Source: Epiperipatus broadwayi
Taxonomy: Eukaryota; Onychophora; Udeonychophora; Euonychophora; Peripatidae
Length of the DNA: 64,000 bases
NCBI GenBank assembly: GCA_028023455.1
Contig: JAQFVV010000022.1
Coordinates: forward strand, 7,273,100 to 7,337,099
Reading direction: 5' to 3'
Part shown: piece after piece, positions 1 through 11,237 of the stretch
Numbering within the stretch: the stretch's first letter is position 1
Layout of the letters: each line of letters starts with the position of its first letter
Notes under the pieces: generated by a model
Databases searched by the model: none
Told to the model about the DNA's origin: nothing
Seen by the model: the letters and a program-made list of their open reading frames with translations, nothing else
Translations under genes and position numbers: made by a program

Positions 1-119
1 TAGAAGAGAATAAAAGTCACAGAAATGTAAAATAAAATCTTGATATTAAAAGTAAAGCTGTTTTAACAATCTAAAGAAAAAATTGAACTATTATTAAAAA
101 GAAAAATGACATCATGAAA

Positions 120-520
120 TGTGGGAAAAATTTATAGAGAATTATATAATAATAAAAATGAGAAAACAAAATAACCCCTGTAATTATATCTTCCAAATTG
201 CCAAGCATTTTAAATGAAGAGGTTAGATATGCAAGTAAATCTATGAAGAAGAGAAAAACTCCAGCAAATGATGGAATTATTATTGATATCTTAAAAGAAG
301 CAGTTTAAAGAAAAGATGTATCAGGTGATTAGAAAGAATATAGTAATGACATTGATATTTAAGGAAAGTGTAAAAAGACTATTGCAAATTATAGACCTAT
401 CAGTCTTCTATCTTTCTATACAAGATCTTTATTAAAATAATTATACTTTCATGTACAGTAACTTTGGATTCAAATTAACCAAAAGAACAAGCTGGGTTTA
501 AAGGTGGTTGAAAATAATAA
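120..520 (+). mobile_element. Degenerate non-LTR retrotransposon, reverse transcriptase N-terminal part
   Basis: The + strand reads, across stops and frameshifts, as the start of a LINE reverse transcriptase of the RTE/endonuclease-RT type. Around 190-309 one frame gives a stretch ending ASKSMKKRKTPANDGIIIDI, matching the family pattern 'I..MK.GKAPG.DGI..E.LK'. Around 382-425 comes ANYRPISLLS, the hallmark 'YRPISLL' motif, and near 485 the residues EQAGF. Stops interrupt each piece, so it is dead. It ends abruptly by about 520 and may begin left of the window. It lies upstream of the HSPA13 terminal exon, presumably in its intron. Confidence 0.65.
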
Positions 521-2189
521 TGATTCTATATGTGTAGATGTAATAATATAATTTTCTTCTTCTTACTTTTCCTATGTATTGTATGTATTGAAAAAAGTTG
601 TAAATGGTATGATATGTAGATGTAATACAAATAAAATGTCCATTAATTAAAAGACCATTGTAATAACAATATATATGTGTATGATTTTTAATATAAAGTT
701 AGAAAATTAATAGCATATATAGTTGATAAATTTCTGCTTTTGCTTTTACATGCAATATTTGTAAGATATCATATTAAAACATAAAATATAGTTAAAAATT
801 TTTAGTTAAGAAATTGTATTTTTTTTTATTTTTATGTATTGTTAACTATTTGTAATTTTATCTATATTTATCTATTTTGTATTTATTTTTCTATAATAGA
901 AATTATATCAAACCCCACAGTCACAACCACATTAAAATGTGAAATGCATTTAAAATCATGCATACATTTTTATAATTATATTTATTTAAGTTGATGATAT
1001 GATTACTGTATTAGTTATTCTAATAGTATGAATTTATAGTGGATTTAAGGTTTGCAGTGATTTCACAGATTAGATTTAGATTATAATTAGTCATAAATTT
1101 TTATGTTTAATTAAATAAAAGTTGATAATGAAGACATAGAATTAGTTTATAGTTTTTTGCTTTTTGAATTTTCAATAATAATTAAAGTGATTCATTGCAT
1201 CTAAAAACTAGTCCAAGTTGCAGTGAAGAATTTGGAAAATGTTTTTGGAAGTAAGGTTATATTTTTAAAACAAAAATCAGAATTATTTAAACTGTGGCAT
1301 TTCTTGTCATGCTCTAGGAATCAGCAGATATGAAAAAGAAAGATATTAGCACAGTCTTAATGCTTTTGAATTAACATGATTGGTGAATTCTATGGATAGC
1401 AAGGAAATCCCAACAGATAAATGCTTGATTATATTAAACTTAAATTATTCTAGCCCAAATGATTACTTTGTAATCATTCTATTTTAATCATATAATGATA
1501 TGATCTAAATACTTAGAGAGATACACAATGGTTGGAAAAGTTGAATGAATTCCAATCATCACAATAATGATTATGATTGAACTGTCTGAAAAACCAATTG
1601 ATCGGTTATTCTGAGAAGTAATCATATAATGGCCAAGAGTTAAAGTTGATTAGATAGCATATAATAATAACACAATTATTTAGTAAATATTTTACAATCA
1701 TTAAATGAAGATTATTTTAAATAATAAAAAGTTATTTTTAAAACTATAAGTATAATTATATAAAAAGAATAAGCTTATGTTCAGATGATATTGGTAATAG
1801 AAAAAAAAACTTATAAAAATTGAATAATGTGATTTTATATTTTGATGATGTTCTGTTTGTTGTCGAAATGGTATTGAGCTACATTTTGCCTATTGAATGC
1901 TACTTCTAGTTGAAATATAGATCATTATTCCCTTTTTATAATTTTTTTTTATTAAAAATGTATATCAATATTAATAATTTGAAATACTAATTTAATGGTA
2001 AAGAAAGTTAGGTAATTTGAATTGGTCAGGTAAATTAATTATACAACAAAAGTATAATGTTATATAATGTAGCCATCACCAATGTGAAGGTGTGGGTGTT
2101 ATATTTCTATGTCATTAAGTCAGTGATCTGTTTTTATTTTTACTTTGAAAAATTCTATATAATAAAAAAAATATTTTTATTTATTTTAG
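521..2189. other. AT-rich intronic sequence upstream of the HSPA13 terminal exon
   Basis: I see no coding exon or recognisable repeat here. The preceding HSPA13 exon should encode the phosphate-binding DLGGGT-type region, and no such segment is visible on the + strand between 1 and 2189. It must lie left of the window. The stretch ends in a T-rich tract and AG at 2188-2189, the acceptor of the terminal exon. Confidence 0.5.
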
Positions 2190-2737
2190 GTAATAACAGA
2201 TTGGGTGGTCAAGATTTTAACCAACGATTATTTGATTATTTGCATAACTTAATAAGTTTACAGTTTAACACTGTATTAACAGATCCAGAAGATTTGCAAA
2301 TGTTGCGTTTAGAAACTGAGAAAGTAAAACTTAGTTTGACTAATGAGGATTCTACAATTATAAAATTACCATTGCATTCTATTCAGAAGGGAAAACATCC
2401 AGTCATATTTACTGAAACAATTTCACGATCAAAATTTGAGGAAATAAACAGCGACCATTTTAAAAACATTTTTAAACCAGTTGAAAAAGTATTGGAAACT
2501 GTAAATTTGAAATCATCAGACATTGATGAAGTGATTCTTGTGGGAGGATCTACTAGAATTCCAAAAGTTCGGACGTTGATGAAAAATTTTTTTCAGAAAG
2601 ATCCTAACGTAGCTATTGATCCTCAGCTAGCTGTAACATATGGAGTTGCCATTCAAGCAGGAATTCTTGGTGGAATGTGGCCACTTCATGTCAGTGCATT
2701 GGAAATACCATCCTTTATAAAAAAGATACAAATATAA
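2190..2737 (+). CDS. HSPA13: Terminal exon of HSPA13 (STCH), ER/microsomal Hsp70-family ATPase
   Basis: This exon encodes the C-terminal ~181 residues of an HSPA13/STCH-type protein, a microsome-associated Hsp70 relative that has the ATPase domain but no substrate-binding domain. A T-rich tract and AG at 2188-2189 precede it. The first two bases complete a split Gly codon, giving (G)NNRLGGQDFNQRLFDYL, the conserved Hsp70 'GGxDFD' region. Later come DEVILVGGSTRIPKVRTLM, the C-terminal ATPase signature with the VGGSTRIP nucleotide-binding loop, and a GVAIQAGILGG helix. The protein ends shortly after with WPLHVSALEIP, where HSPA13 also ends; Hsp70 and BiP continue for about 250 residues. Open frame upstream of 2190 is intron read-through. 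There is no internal stop or frameshift. Upstream exons are outside the window. The assignment rests on remembered family features; an ordinary truncated Hsp70 is the alternative, but the ending argues against it. Confidence 0.9.
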
Positions 2738-2950
2738 ATTTTTTTATTTTTATTTTTTTAAATAAGAATCAGGGACCATTATATTTAAAATAAAATATAT
2801 TTTCAGTAATAAAAGTACAGGTATACTGCTGTTGTATTATTTGTAAATAAGAGAGTTTTTTTCCCCAGGAAGACTGTATTAGATTAAAGATGCAGTTTAA
2901 GCATTATTACTTATTAATAAATTAATTTTTTGAAAGTTCTTTTATTGTGC

Positions 2951-2956
2951 AATAAA
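2951..2956 (+). other. Candidate polyadenylation signal of HSPA13
   Basis: AATAAA lies about 215 nt after the HSPA13 stop at 2735-2737, after an AT-rich, non-coding stretch. It is the best-placed canonical hexamer for the 3' UTR. ATAAAA-like variants occur nearer the stop (around 2790-2815), so the choice is not certain. Confidence 0.4.
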
Positions 2957-4381
2957 ATATGTATGATATGTAGGCATATTTGTAAAATATTTGGTACTTA
3001 TTTATTAAAAAGGAAAGTACATTTGAATTAAAATAAAAGCAATATACCCAAAAAGTATGCCTATACTTAACTTTGACCTTAAGGAGGAACTTTGGCTTTT
3101 GTACAATAAAAAAAACAAAACTATTTTTGTTTGTTTATGAATATTTATATATAAAAATAGCACAGAAATCCCTGATATTTAAGAATATATTTATGCCATA
3201 AGAAAGCTGAGATTTAAATTCTACTATTTTGTGCACTCAATGGAATGAAAATGGGTCGTAGACTTTCAAAGTACTTAGGCCAAGGAAATGGTACCTCAAA
3301 AAACATTTGCTAGTCTAAATGTATACATGACAGCATTATCCTGTTGATAGCTCATGTTGTTTTTCATTTCTGCACTTACAATAAGCAAAAAAAAGATTGT
3401 AAAATATTAAAAAAAGAAGCAGAGCTCATTATATTAAAAGTAATTTCACTATTTGTATTCTTTGGAATTAATTCAAATGAATGTTGAAATTTTTTTATTA
3501 TTGTTATTTGCTGTTGAGATGCCATCTAGGAAACATAAAATCGTTGGAGTGGTTTTTTATTTTTTTATACCAAAAATATATTCATTTCACTATATACATA
3601 CATATATTTAATAATAATTTTTTTTTAAATTTATAATTAAAACAGATTATGTGATATCAAAAACAATGAAAGAGAGAATAATACCACTCTCTCTTTAAGT
3701 TTATTATTTAAAACATATTTCATCTAATATTCAGAGATTGTTAAAAGTAAGATTCATTCTTCATCCTCTCTATATATTAATGGTGATTTTAGATTATTTA
3801 GTCTATACATAATTTAAAGCAATAGACAAAATTCACTCTATAATTTCAAAATTACTTCAAAAACTAGGCTTATATAACAACAGGGCTTAAAGAAAGAATG
3901 GTATCATTCTTTCATTGTTTTTGAGGTCACATTTTGTTTCAAATATATATATTTAAATGTAATAATGAAATCATTTACTTTTTGGTAGGAAATTATATTT
4001 CATAATTTTATATATATATATAAAATTTATTTATAAATGTCTGTTTACTGAAGGTAAAGTAAATTTAAATAAGCATTTTTCTTTTAAAAAAACAAGCAGA
4101 TATAGTTTATCTAAATAAAATCCATCTTGTAATTATCAAAAAGGAATTAAAACATGCTAACATTTGGAATTATAAAAATTATTCAAAGAAATTTAATATC
4201 AGAATTGGCTATATTCATAGGAAATAGAAAATTTTGTGGACATTTAAAAACTGTGAAGTTTTGAATTGTAACAGAAAGAAATAATGAAGATGGGCACTGT
4301 TTATTTATTAATTGTTAGCAATAAATAAGTGTTAAACCTAAATGATGGCTGTTCATTACAAAGCCATGTTTTATTAACAAT
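2957..4381. other. Intergenic AT-rich sequence, nothing recognised
   Basis: There are no coding-like frames, RNA genes or clear repeats. Only homopolymer A/T runs and short TA microsatellites are present. Confidence 0.4.
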
Positions 4382-4650
4382 AATCTATAAAGTTTATAAA
4401 CAAGGCAAAACTCTCCATACAGTAGTGCCACTCTGTGCCAACCAGAATAATCAATGGATGCCAGAAGGCTTGTGCATAAAATCCCTATCTAATGCCTACT
4501 CATCCAATATCCCCAGACTAGTTTCTGGCTTGTGGCCTTCGTCAGTGAGGAGCTTTGAATCTGAGAGCACTGCACCTAGATTTTAGGATCTAATGCAACC
4601 CTCCAGCAACCACCTTTTAAGAGATGGTGATCATGTGAATCTATAAAGTT
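4382..4650 (-). mobile_element. Palindromic repeat family P, short copy with 13-bp target-site duplication
   Basis: Family P is the most frequent clean repeat of the window. This copy (4395-4637) starts with the AGGCAAAACTCTCCATACAG end, runs through the 170-bp core and ends in the ATGGTGATCATGTG terminus. The direct repeat AATCTATAAAGTT flanks it exactly at 4382-4394 and 4638-4650. Read on the minus strand it contains a hammerhead-like motif (4502-4560). The + strand open frame over it is also open in other copies, but it runs in both orientations and has no codon-like conservation, so I do not call a gene. Confidence 0.8.
4502..4560 (-). ncRNA. Hammerhead-ribozyme-like motif, family P (core intact)
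   Basis: On the minus strand, in order: outer stem AUUCAA, AGC, inner stem UCCUCA, CUGACGA, a GGC-CACAA-GCC hairpin flanked by single As, GAAAC, UAGUC, inner stem UGGGGA, UA, outer stem UUGGAU. This is the order of a type I hammerhead: stem I, CUGANGA box, stem II, GAAA box, tiny stem III, UH cleavage site. The predicted cleavage is after the C paired to position 4516. One deviation is an A-A apposition where the first stem II pair is usually G-C. This is structural inference only. Confidence 0.45.
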
Positions 4651-4829
4651 AAAACAAATTAAAAATCATATCTGTACAATTTAATATAAATAAAATCAAA
4701 TAAAAATTTTGATCAGCACACAAGAAAATCTGAATTAAAATAATGCATATCCAAAAGATTTTAAAGTAAATGTAGAGTACAAATATATTTTTCTAAATTG
4801 GCATCATACTTGCAAATAATAATCGGATG

Positions 4830-5880
4830 AGTTATTGCTCATGAGTTCATAAGAAGTTTTAAACTGGAAGTGATAGAACAAAAACAGGCAAAACTCTCTA
4901 TACAGTAGTGACACTCAGTGCAAGCCAGAGTAATCAATGGATGCCAGAAGGCTTTTGCATAAAATCCCTATCTAGTGCCTACTCATCCAATATCCCCAGA
5001 CTAGTTACTGGCTTGTGGCCTTTATCAGTGAGGAGCCTTGGATCTGAGAGTGCTGCATCTAGATCTTAGGATCTAATGCACTCCTCCATTAGCCACCTTT
5101 TATCTCTACTTAACTACAAAACTATGAGAATAAAATTTGAAAACACAATAATATTTTCAATCTAAGCTCATTAACTTATATAGTCATATAGGTCTGGACT
5201 CAGTTCAGTACCCATACATTGTTTATTCACAAGTCTTCTGGTATCCATTGATTACTCTGGCTTGCACTGAGTGGAACTACTGTATGGAGAGTTTTGCCTG
5301 TTTTAATAACAGTTACAAGCAAGCGTAAGAAATGGTGATTCATGTGATGTTTGGTGGTTTAATACCAATCCTGCCTAATAGGATAGTGGTAGCTATGGTT
5401 TATTAAAGAACCAAAGACACCAAAATGTATGAGTAGTGAACTAAGTTCAGACCTATATGACTATATAAGCTAATGAAATTATATTGAAAATATTATTGTG
5501 TTTTCAATGTAAGACTCGTAGTTTTGTAGTTAAGTAGAGATAAAAGGTGGCTTCTGGAGGATTGCATTAGATCTTAAGATCTAGGTGCAATGCTCTCAGA
5601 TCCAAGGGTCCTCACTGATGAAGGCCAGAAACTAGCCTGGTGATATTGGATAAGGGATTTTATGCACAAGCCTTCTGGCATCCATTGATTACTCTGGCTT
5701 GCACTGAGTAGCACTACTGTATGGGGAGTTTTGCCTGTTTTAATAACAGTTATAAGCAAGCATAAGAAATGGTGAAAATGTGATGTTTGGAAGTGATAGA
5801 ATTGAACTGCTATCCATGGATCTTGAAGCTTAAAATCTGTCACTATACCATTGCATTAAACCACACAGGAGATGCACCTA
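4830..5880 (-). mobile_element. tRNA-derived SINE split by a family P insertion
   Basis: The two flanks (4830-4878 and 5788-5880) together align with an uninterrupted copy at 52410-52525, sharing GAGTTCATAAGAAGTT and a later pair of A-box-like segments. On the minus strand the promoter-like end reads TGGTTTAATGCAATGGTA, a tRNA A-box pattern. A 14-bp direct repeat (TGGAAGTGATAGAA at 4865-4878 and 5788-5801) brackets the inserted element. Deleting the insert and one repeat restores a continuous SINE. Confidence 0.7.
4879..5787. mobile_element. Palindromic repeat family P, complex 909-bp copy
   Basis: A forward arm (4879 to about 5215) is followed by a partial reverse arm (5236-5370) and then a longer reverse arm (about 5440-5787), so this copy is a nested foldback. 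The forward arm holds a decayed hammerhead-like motif at 4985-5043 (minus), with G8 and one A of the GAAA box mutated. The reverse arm holds a version near 5600-5660 whose stem II loop is deleted. The copy is bracketed by 14-bp direct repeats and sits inside a SINE. Confidence 0.8.
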
Positions 5881-6189
5881 TTATAAAACATTAGTAGATT
5901 CTATTCTATTCCTGATAAAAATAACCAAATGCTATATTTTAAGCATGATGTTTTAAGATAGAAATCTAAATTCATACATAAATGTTCTAAACCAATCTTG
6001 ATTTTTTTTAAAACAAAAAAATATTTGTTTTATCAAATAAAAAAGTACAATGAATTATCCACATTGTTCTCGGTGTATGAATCATTTCAAATATTTATTA
6101 TACAAAAATAAATCATAGATATAATAAAATATCTTTACTAACAACAAAATGATATATAACAATAGCTGTAATATAGTCATATAATCATC

Positions 6190-7240
6190 ACAAATAAAAA
6201 TAACATATAAAAGCTCTTTTCGGCAAATTTTAAATTTTTGCCCTTTTCAATATGGATTAATTACAAAAATAACTTATACTGCATACATAGTGGCATCTAC
6301 CGGCTCTATATAAAATTAACACAAGTCTATAATTACACTTTAATATCTTTATAACAACACAATATACAACCCTCCATTCATTTTTCATTATCCAATTATT
6401 AGTTAAATTAGTTGATGTTTTATAAATGTTCATATAATTATTTCTGTTATAATTAAAGTAATTGGTTTTATATATTTTCCTTCTATTAATTTCTTTAATA
6501 TAATTTAATGGACTTATATTCTTAACACAATCTATTCTATGTCCATATTTTAAGTAGTGAACATATAATGCAGATCTGTCATCTCTTCTATTAATAGCAT
6601 TATTATGTTCTTTAGTCCTTTCTTCTAATTGTTTTGCTGTATGTCCGTAATAAACCATACTGCAAACCCCACAAGTAATTTTATATACTAAACCCTTTTT
6701 ATATTTTATATTATCTTTTAGTTTATAATTCCCTACTAATATAACAAGAGTTTTACTGTTTGACCATCCTATTTTAATATTTTGACCTATATAATTTTTA
6801 TTTTTTAATAATGTATTATAAATTTTAGGAACATATGAAAGTTTTACCCATTTTATATTTTCTGGTTCACTATTATTACAAATTATTTTGTTTATAATTA
6901 AAGAATATATTTCTAATGCTTCTAGGGTTATATCCATAACTAGTATATAACTTTATAAATTTCTCTTTTTGCAAAGTAGCTATCTTCCTATCTGTGTTAT
7001 ATTTATCATTTTTGTTTTTAAAATTTTTAATAACTGCCATTTTTTGTATCCATGCCTGTTGCGAATCCATAGAAATTATTTTCCTTAATTTATCTTCTTT
7101 AATGAAGTGTTTTAATGTAATTATATTATTATCATCTATCTCTATATCTAAATATTTTATTTTAACATCAATTTCTATAATTGTAAATTTTATATTATCC
7201 ATATTATTATTAAGTTCATTGTATGTTTTCTTTATACAAA
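6190..7240 (-). mobile_element. Penelope-like element family C, 3' part (relic)
   Basis: Two overlapping minus-strand frames (7202-6876 and 6937-6257) form one broken Penelope-like protein. The upstream piece contains NIKFTIIEIDVKIKYLDIEI, which resembles the 'fT.E.....i.FLD..I' stretch after the RT palm in this class. The downstream piece carries the endonuclease domain. The frames are offset, so at least one frameshift has broken the gene. The upstream RT motifs are missing: the copy is 5' truncated. The sequence is clearly distinct from families A and B. Confidence 0.8.
6257..6937 (-). pseudogene. GIY-YIG endonuclease region of Penelope family C
   Basis: Residues about 120-175 read GLVYKITCGVCSMVYYGHTA and then QLEERTKEHNNAI. 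This fits the GIY-YIG nuclease pattern with LVY in place of GIY and YYG in place of YIG, followed by the conserved Arg and the R..EH helix. A C-x2-C pair sits between the motifs as in other Penelope endonucleases. The nuclease nicks target DNA to prime reverse transcription. The linker before it is Lys/Asn-rich. The frame is open to the stop but is separated by a frameshift from the RT remnant at 6876-7202. Confidence 0.75.
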
Positions 7241-8079
7241 TTAATATTTTTTTGAAAGTGTTTGCATTTTATCAGTTGAGATTATCTGGCTACAGAAAAC
7301 TGCTAGCCTTAATGATGTGAAGTCTGTACAAAATTAAAATAAATGCAAACACAAAGCACATGTGAAGGATTAAAATTAAATCTGGAAATGGAAGGATTGT
7401 TTAGCTGAATAAAACTTAATCAGAATTGTGTGTGTGAGTTACTCAAATATTTTAAATAAAGTAGACAGTGATATCAATTTGCTGAAGATAAATGAGAATT
7501 TTTATGTTGCTACAAGAAATAACTATAAACAATCTAATATTTGGTTAATTATTATTACCTTTGATGTTTTATACAAACTGTGACATTAACTTATATTTCC
7601 TTTTATTTCATTTATTTTAGCATAGAAAAATTATATTAAATATCGTTTCTAGTTTTATTTTTATTTAAAAGCATAAATAATGTTAAATAATTATTCCAAA
7701 TGAGGCTTTTATATATTTCAGGATTGAAAATTATGTTATTTTATAGCTATACCGCTTTGAAATTATATACAATATTAACATTGGAACTATACAATTATAT
7801 GTTTTCTTAGATATTTCATTTGATAATATGTTCTTTCCATTTTCTTCTAATTTTTTCTAGTAAGCAATGTCAATATTTGATATATTTTTTTAAATTTCAG
7901 TATCTGTGTTTATTATTTTTTCAAGATGGGCATTTAGGCATTGCAAACTTATATTTCAGTCATCATACTAATATGGTAGTTTTTCTGACTGTGTCATGCA
8001 GCTGCTAGATGACACTGCAGTAGCATCAAAACCACCCAGAAGCCTGTAAGTGAAGGGGCTTAAATTGACAAATTAAAAT
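7241..8079. other. AT-rich spacer, nothing recognised
   Basis: No gene is supported. Around 7998-8022 a short inverted repeat (GTGTCAT ... ATGACAC) surrounds GCAGCTGC-like sequence. The open frame at 7820-8008 has no recognisable features. Confidence 0.3.
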
Positions 8080-8590
8080 GCCTAAGGCAAAGTAAATTGA
8101 ATAAATCCTTCGAAAATACAAATTAAAAAAAACAACCAAGAAAACGCTATGAAATTCAAATTACAAAAACAGAAATGGGTGAAAATACGTCAAACGCACC
8201 CCCCCCCCCAGAATGAAGAATTCTTTGCCAAAATGGACAAAGTAAATGCCTAAGGCAAAATAAATCAAACAAAATCTTCTAAAATACAAATTTAAAAAAA
8301 AAACCAAGAAAACGCTATGAAATTCGAATTTCAACAAAAACAGAAAAACTTTAATGGTAAATGTCAAAAAAATTAACGAAGCTTCATTAATGGCGGATGA
8401 CACTTCATTAATAGTAGGAATTACAAAAACAATTTCATCAATATTTAGCTTTGAAAATTTGCAAATATGCATCTGTGATCAGAATCCAAAGCAGCGCAAA
8501 ATACAAATTAAAAAAAAACAAAACAAGAAAATGCTATGCATCAAGAATTCGATCAAAAATAAGTAAAATACAAAAACAGAAATTGGTGTC
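8080..8590 (+). repeat. A-rich tandem repeat, period about 168 bp
   Basis: GCCTAAGGCAAA recurs at 8080 and 8248. The shared text after it (AATACAAATT, A-run, CCAAGAAAACGCTATGAAATTC, ACAAAAACAGAAA; quoted in pieces) makes two near-complete units. A third, partial unit covers about 8495-8590. An 11-nt poly-C run interrupts unit one at 8199-8209. The modules resemble the A-rich units at 42707-43140 and 46030-46330 in texture, but I could not align them convincingly. Confidence 0.6.
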
Positions 8591-9869
8591 TAACTAACAT
8601 ATACCCTCCCGCATGAAAAATTAAAATGAAAAATGGCAGTGACCGAGTATCTTTTCAAAATATACTAAATTTCATCAATATTTAAAAAATAAAAGACTTT
8701 TTACAAATATGCCTATGCGTTATCTAATTAACAGATATAATAATAATTCACAAGCCTTAAATACAGACTAATACATATTAAGTAATTAAATATAGATAAC
8801 AACGAGTGCATAGTGATCTGTTATCTCTTAGAATAATTTCAAAGCAGCTATTTATATCAGGAGAGCTACTAATTGTTTTTCCCAAAAATTTATTACATTA
8901 ATTATTCTCTGCTTTGAAATTATGGCATATCATAAAAATAGGCCTGGCCGTAGATTATAGAAAGTTTAAAATAATCATTGATTACAGTTACAGGAAAAAT
9001 TATTAAAAAATTATATTTATTGGCAAGAATGTTAACAAGATTTTATTTTAACGAGAATTTTAAGTAATTGAGAATATTATTGCATATCATTTAAATAGAT
9101 TTATAGATATTGCAGGAAAAATATTACCCAATTTTCTTCAAGGCTGACTTGTCCAGTTCCAGGCTCAGTTCCCTGCTATTTGCATTATGATGACTTGATT
9201 GTCTGCCAAGTCCTGCCTTGTTTACAACTCTTCTTTAATTAAAATTATAAAATTTAGCTTTCGATTGTTAAAATTTTTAACTTAGCACCTTTATCAAAGA
9301 CGATCTCCAAGTGAATAACAGCAGATTAAAAAAGAATTTAATAGAAGACGTGGACCGAATATTGATTATTGTTCTGATATCAAGGTTATTGTTGTATACA
9401 GATGGAAACATGTTAAGATTATTTTCTTTTATTCTTATTTTTTCAAAGAATGATCTTAATGGAAAGTTAATAGCTTGTTTGTTGATGTTAAGATGTTTTC
9501 ATTTGTACCATGCATGGTCATATTAACAGTGTTCAAATAATTAAAAATATCTGTTAAATAGCTGAATTTAGCATCTTGCATATTTTCTTGTTTGAAAAAA
9601 AAGAAACAATTTTTTTTTTAGTTCCAGCATACAGGGAAGCAACTTTCCATGAAAAAGCCACCGGATTTCTGTATGAAAAATAAGCCTTCATATTGTGTTT
9701 CCATCGCTAAATACAGTTATTTAAAAATTTGAGATTCAACAGTCTTTATGTAATTTACCATATTAACAATGCTAGTTAGAACACTTTCTAATTCTGCAGG
9801 TAATATTTTTGCAATCAGTACCTCCCTAAGTAAGAAGCAGTGATTTAAATCTAACTATTTCGTTGCTTT
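8591..9869. other. Non-coding AT-rich stretch
   Basis: No exon or known element is recognisable. 9145-9235 is less AT-rich (CAAGGCTGACTTGTCC and following) and might be an old repeat fragment, but it matches nothing else in the window. Confidence 0.3.
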
Positions 9870-10783
9870 GCAAATGTCACACAAATCCTTTGACTGATCC
9901 TATCATTGACAGAGCCTCATCAGTAAAAATTCCCATGCATTGTTCCCAGGTCAAATTTAAACCTTCAAAGTAAGAATTAATTTCATTATATATGGCTTCT
10001 CTTTTTATTCTTTCAGATAACTCAACAACACAAAAAATCATTGATTCTATTTTCGTTAACAAATCGAATGAATCCAAGTCAAATGATTTTTTCCATTGAT
10101 ATCAATGGATTCATTAATTTGAAGAGCCAACTATGTATTGTGAAGTTTACTTCTAAGTCTGTCTTCAATGTCAAATGTCATATCAATTCTTCTTTGAATA
10201 GTATTATTTCAGAGAAGTATTTTCATTCCTTTTTTTTTTTTTTTTCATTTTCCCCAAACATAATATTGGCGATTTCTCAACTTGCTGGTAAAATTAGTGA
10301 CTCTGCTATGGTATGTGTTTTTTGTTTTATAGTTACTAATTCTGCTATTTTGTATGATGATATTTGAGTTTTATCTGATAATTTCACAAATTTTTTGGAA
10401 ATACATTACTTGTTTTTCTTATTTAAAAGTCTCAAAAAAATATTTTCCTTTTGAAATAAGATTTTCATACTTAGTTGTAATATGTTGTTTCAATTTTGCA
10501 GAAACCACTGCACTATTAGCAAGCTTAAATCCACATGCACAACATAGTGGTATTGGATAATCTTCATCAACTGTCCATGTAAAACCGTAATTCATGTATT
10601 CATCCATATACTGACGATTCATTTTATGTTTTTTTGAATAATTGGGCTTTTCATTTAACTTGGCTGCTTGTTCATTGTCATCGCTTGAACTTGTATCATA
10701 ATTATTTTTCTTTATAATAAATCTATCCATCATTTCTAGAAATATAAAATTTGTTATAAATTATATATTTTAATTAACTTACA
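9870..10783 (-). pseudogene. hAT transposase relic of the ZBED9/SCAND3-like type
   Basis: The minus strand encodes a broken hAT transposase resembling the ZBED9/SCAND3/FAM200 group. From the ATG at 10731-10733 the first ~100 residues contain YMNYGFTWTVDEDYPIPLCC and LANSAVVSAKLKQHITTKYE. That is a BED-type zinc finger in which the last zinc-binding His is replaced by Tyr. After stops, the frame at 10077-9877 gives YFEGLNLTWEQCMGIFTDEA followed by LSMIGSVKGFV, the conserved 'NW..CVGICTDGA.SM.G..KG' block; the second residue of the acidic motif region is altered (DEA for DGA). Upstream, a 47-nt segment (10736-10782) has GTAAGT and TTTCTAG ends and could be an intron after a non-coding exon. No transposon ends were found. 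Confidence 0.75.
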
Positions 10784-11178
10784 ACTGTTTGTTAATAGAA
10801 TTTTAACTGTACATGTACCACCTCCATTTGAAAACAAAGACAAACTTGCGATAGCTAAATAACGGCCTTCCTCCATTCTTTTGTTAGTAGTGGGATAGAA
10901 TAGCAGTCAGCAGTAGAATTCAGAGCGAGAGCACAGCAATTAGGTCAGAACACACTTGTCCTATGTGACACGCAAATTTTAGCTATCCAGATCGGCTTAA
11001 TTTGTTTTAGTTATTTGTAAAATAAAATGGTATGGTTTTAAAAATAAAAGTAAAATGGTACACAAAATGTTCTTTCTAAAACAAGCAAAATTCTATATAT
11101 ATTGCCACTCAGTGCAAGCCAGACTAATCAATGGATGCCAGAAGTCTTGTGCATAAAATCCCCATCTAGTGCCTATTC

Positions 11179-11237
11179 ATCCAATATCCCCAGATTAGTT
11201 TCTGGCTTGTGGCCTTCGTCAGTGAGGAGCCTTGGAT
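11179..11237 (-). ncRNA. Hammerhead-like motif, family P (stem III base changed)
   Basis: It has the same 59-nt layout as the 4502-4560 copy, with perfect AUCCAA/UUGGAU outer pairing, a CUGACGA box and a GAAAC box. UAGUC has become UAAUC, which breaks one of the two predicted stem III pairs. Confidence 0.35.

Noticed and set aside
1300-1375. Possible exon after GCTCTAG at about 1318
   Set aside because: It reads ESADMKKKDISTVLM, not the DLGGGT region expected before the HSPA13 terminal exon, and has no donor in phase 1.
2057-2189. N-terminal extension of the HSPA13 frame starting at an ATG at 2057
   Set aside because: It is Phe/Tyr/Ile-rich intron read-through ending in a T-rich tract and AG; the homology starts exactly after the AG.
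4329-4586. Recurrent open frame with the peptide MPEGLCIKS...SSNIPRLVSGLWPSS (also near 5574-5843, 11102-11290, 41140-41349)
   Set aside because: It is the translation of palindromic repeat family P in one frame. Copies occur in both orientations, with frameshifts and no sign of codon constraint, so it is a repeat by-product, not a protein family.
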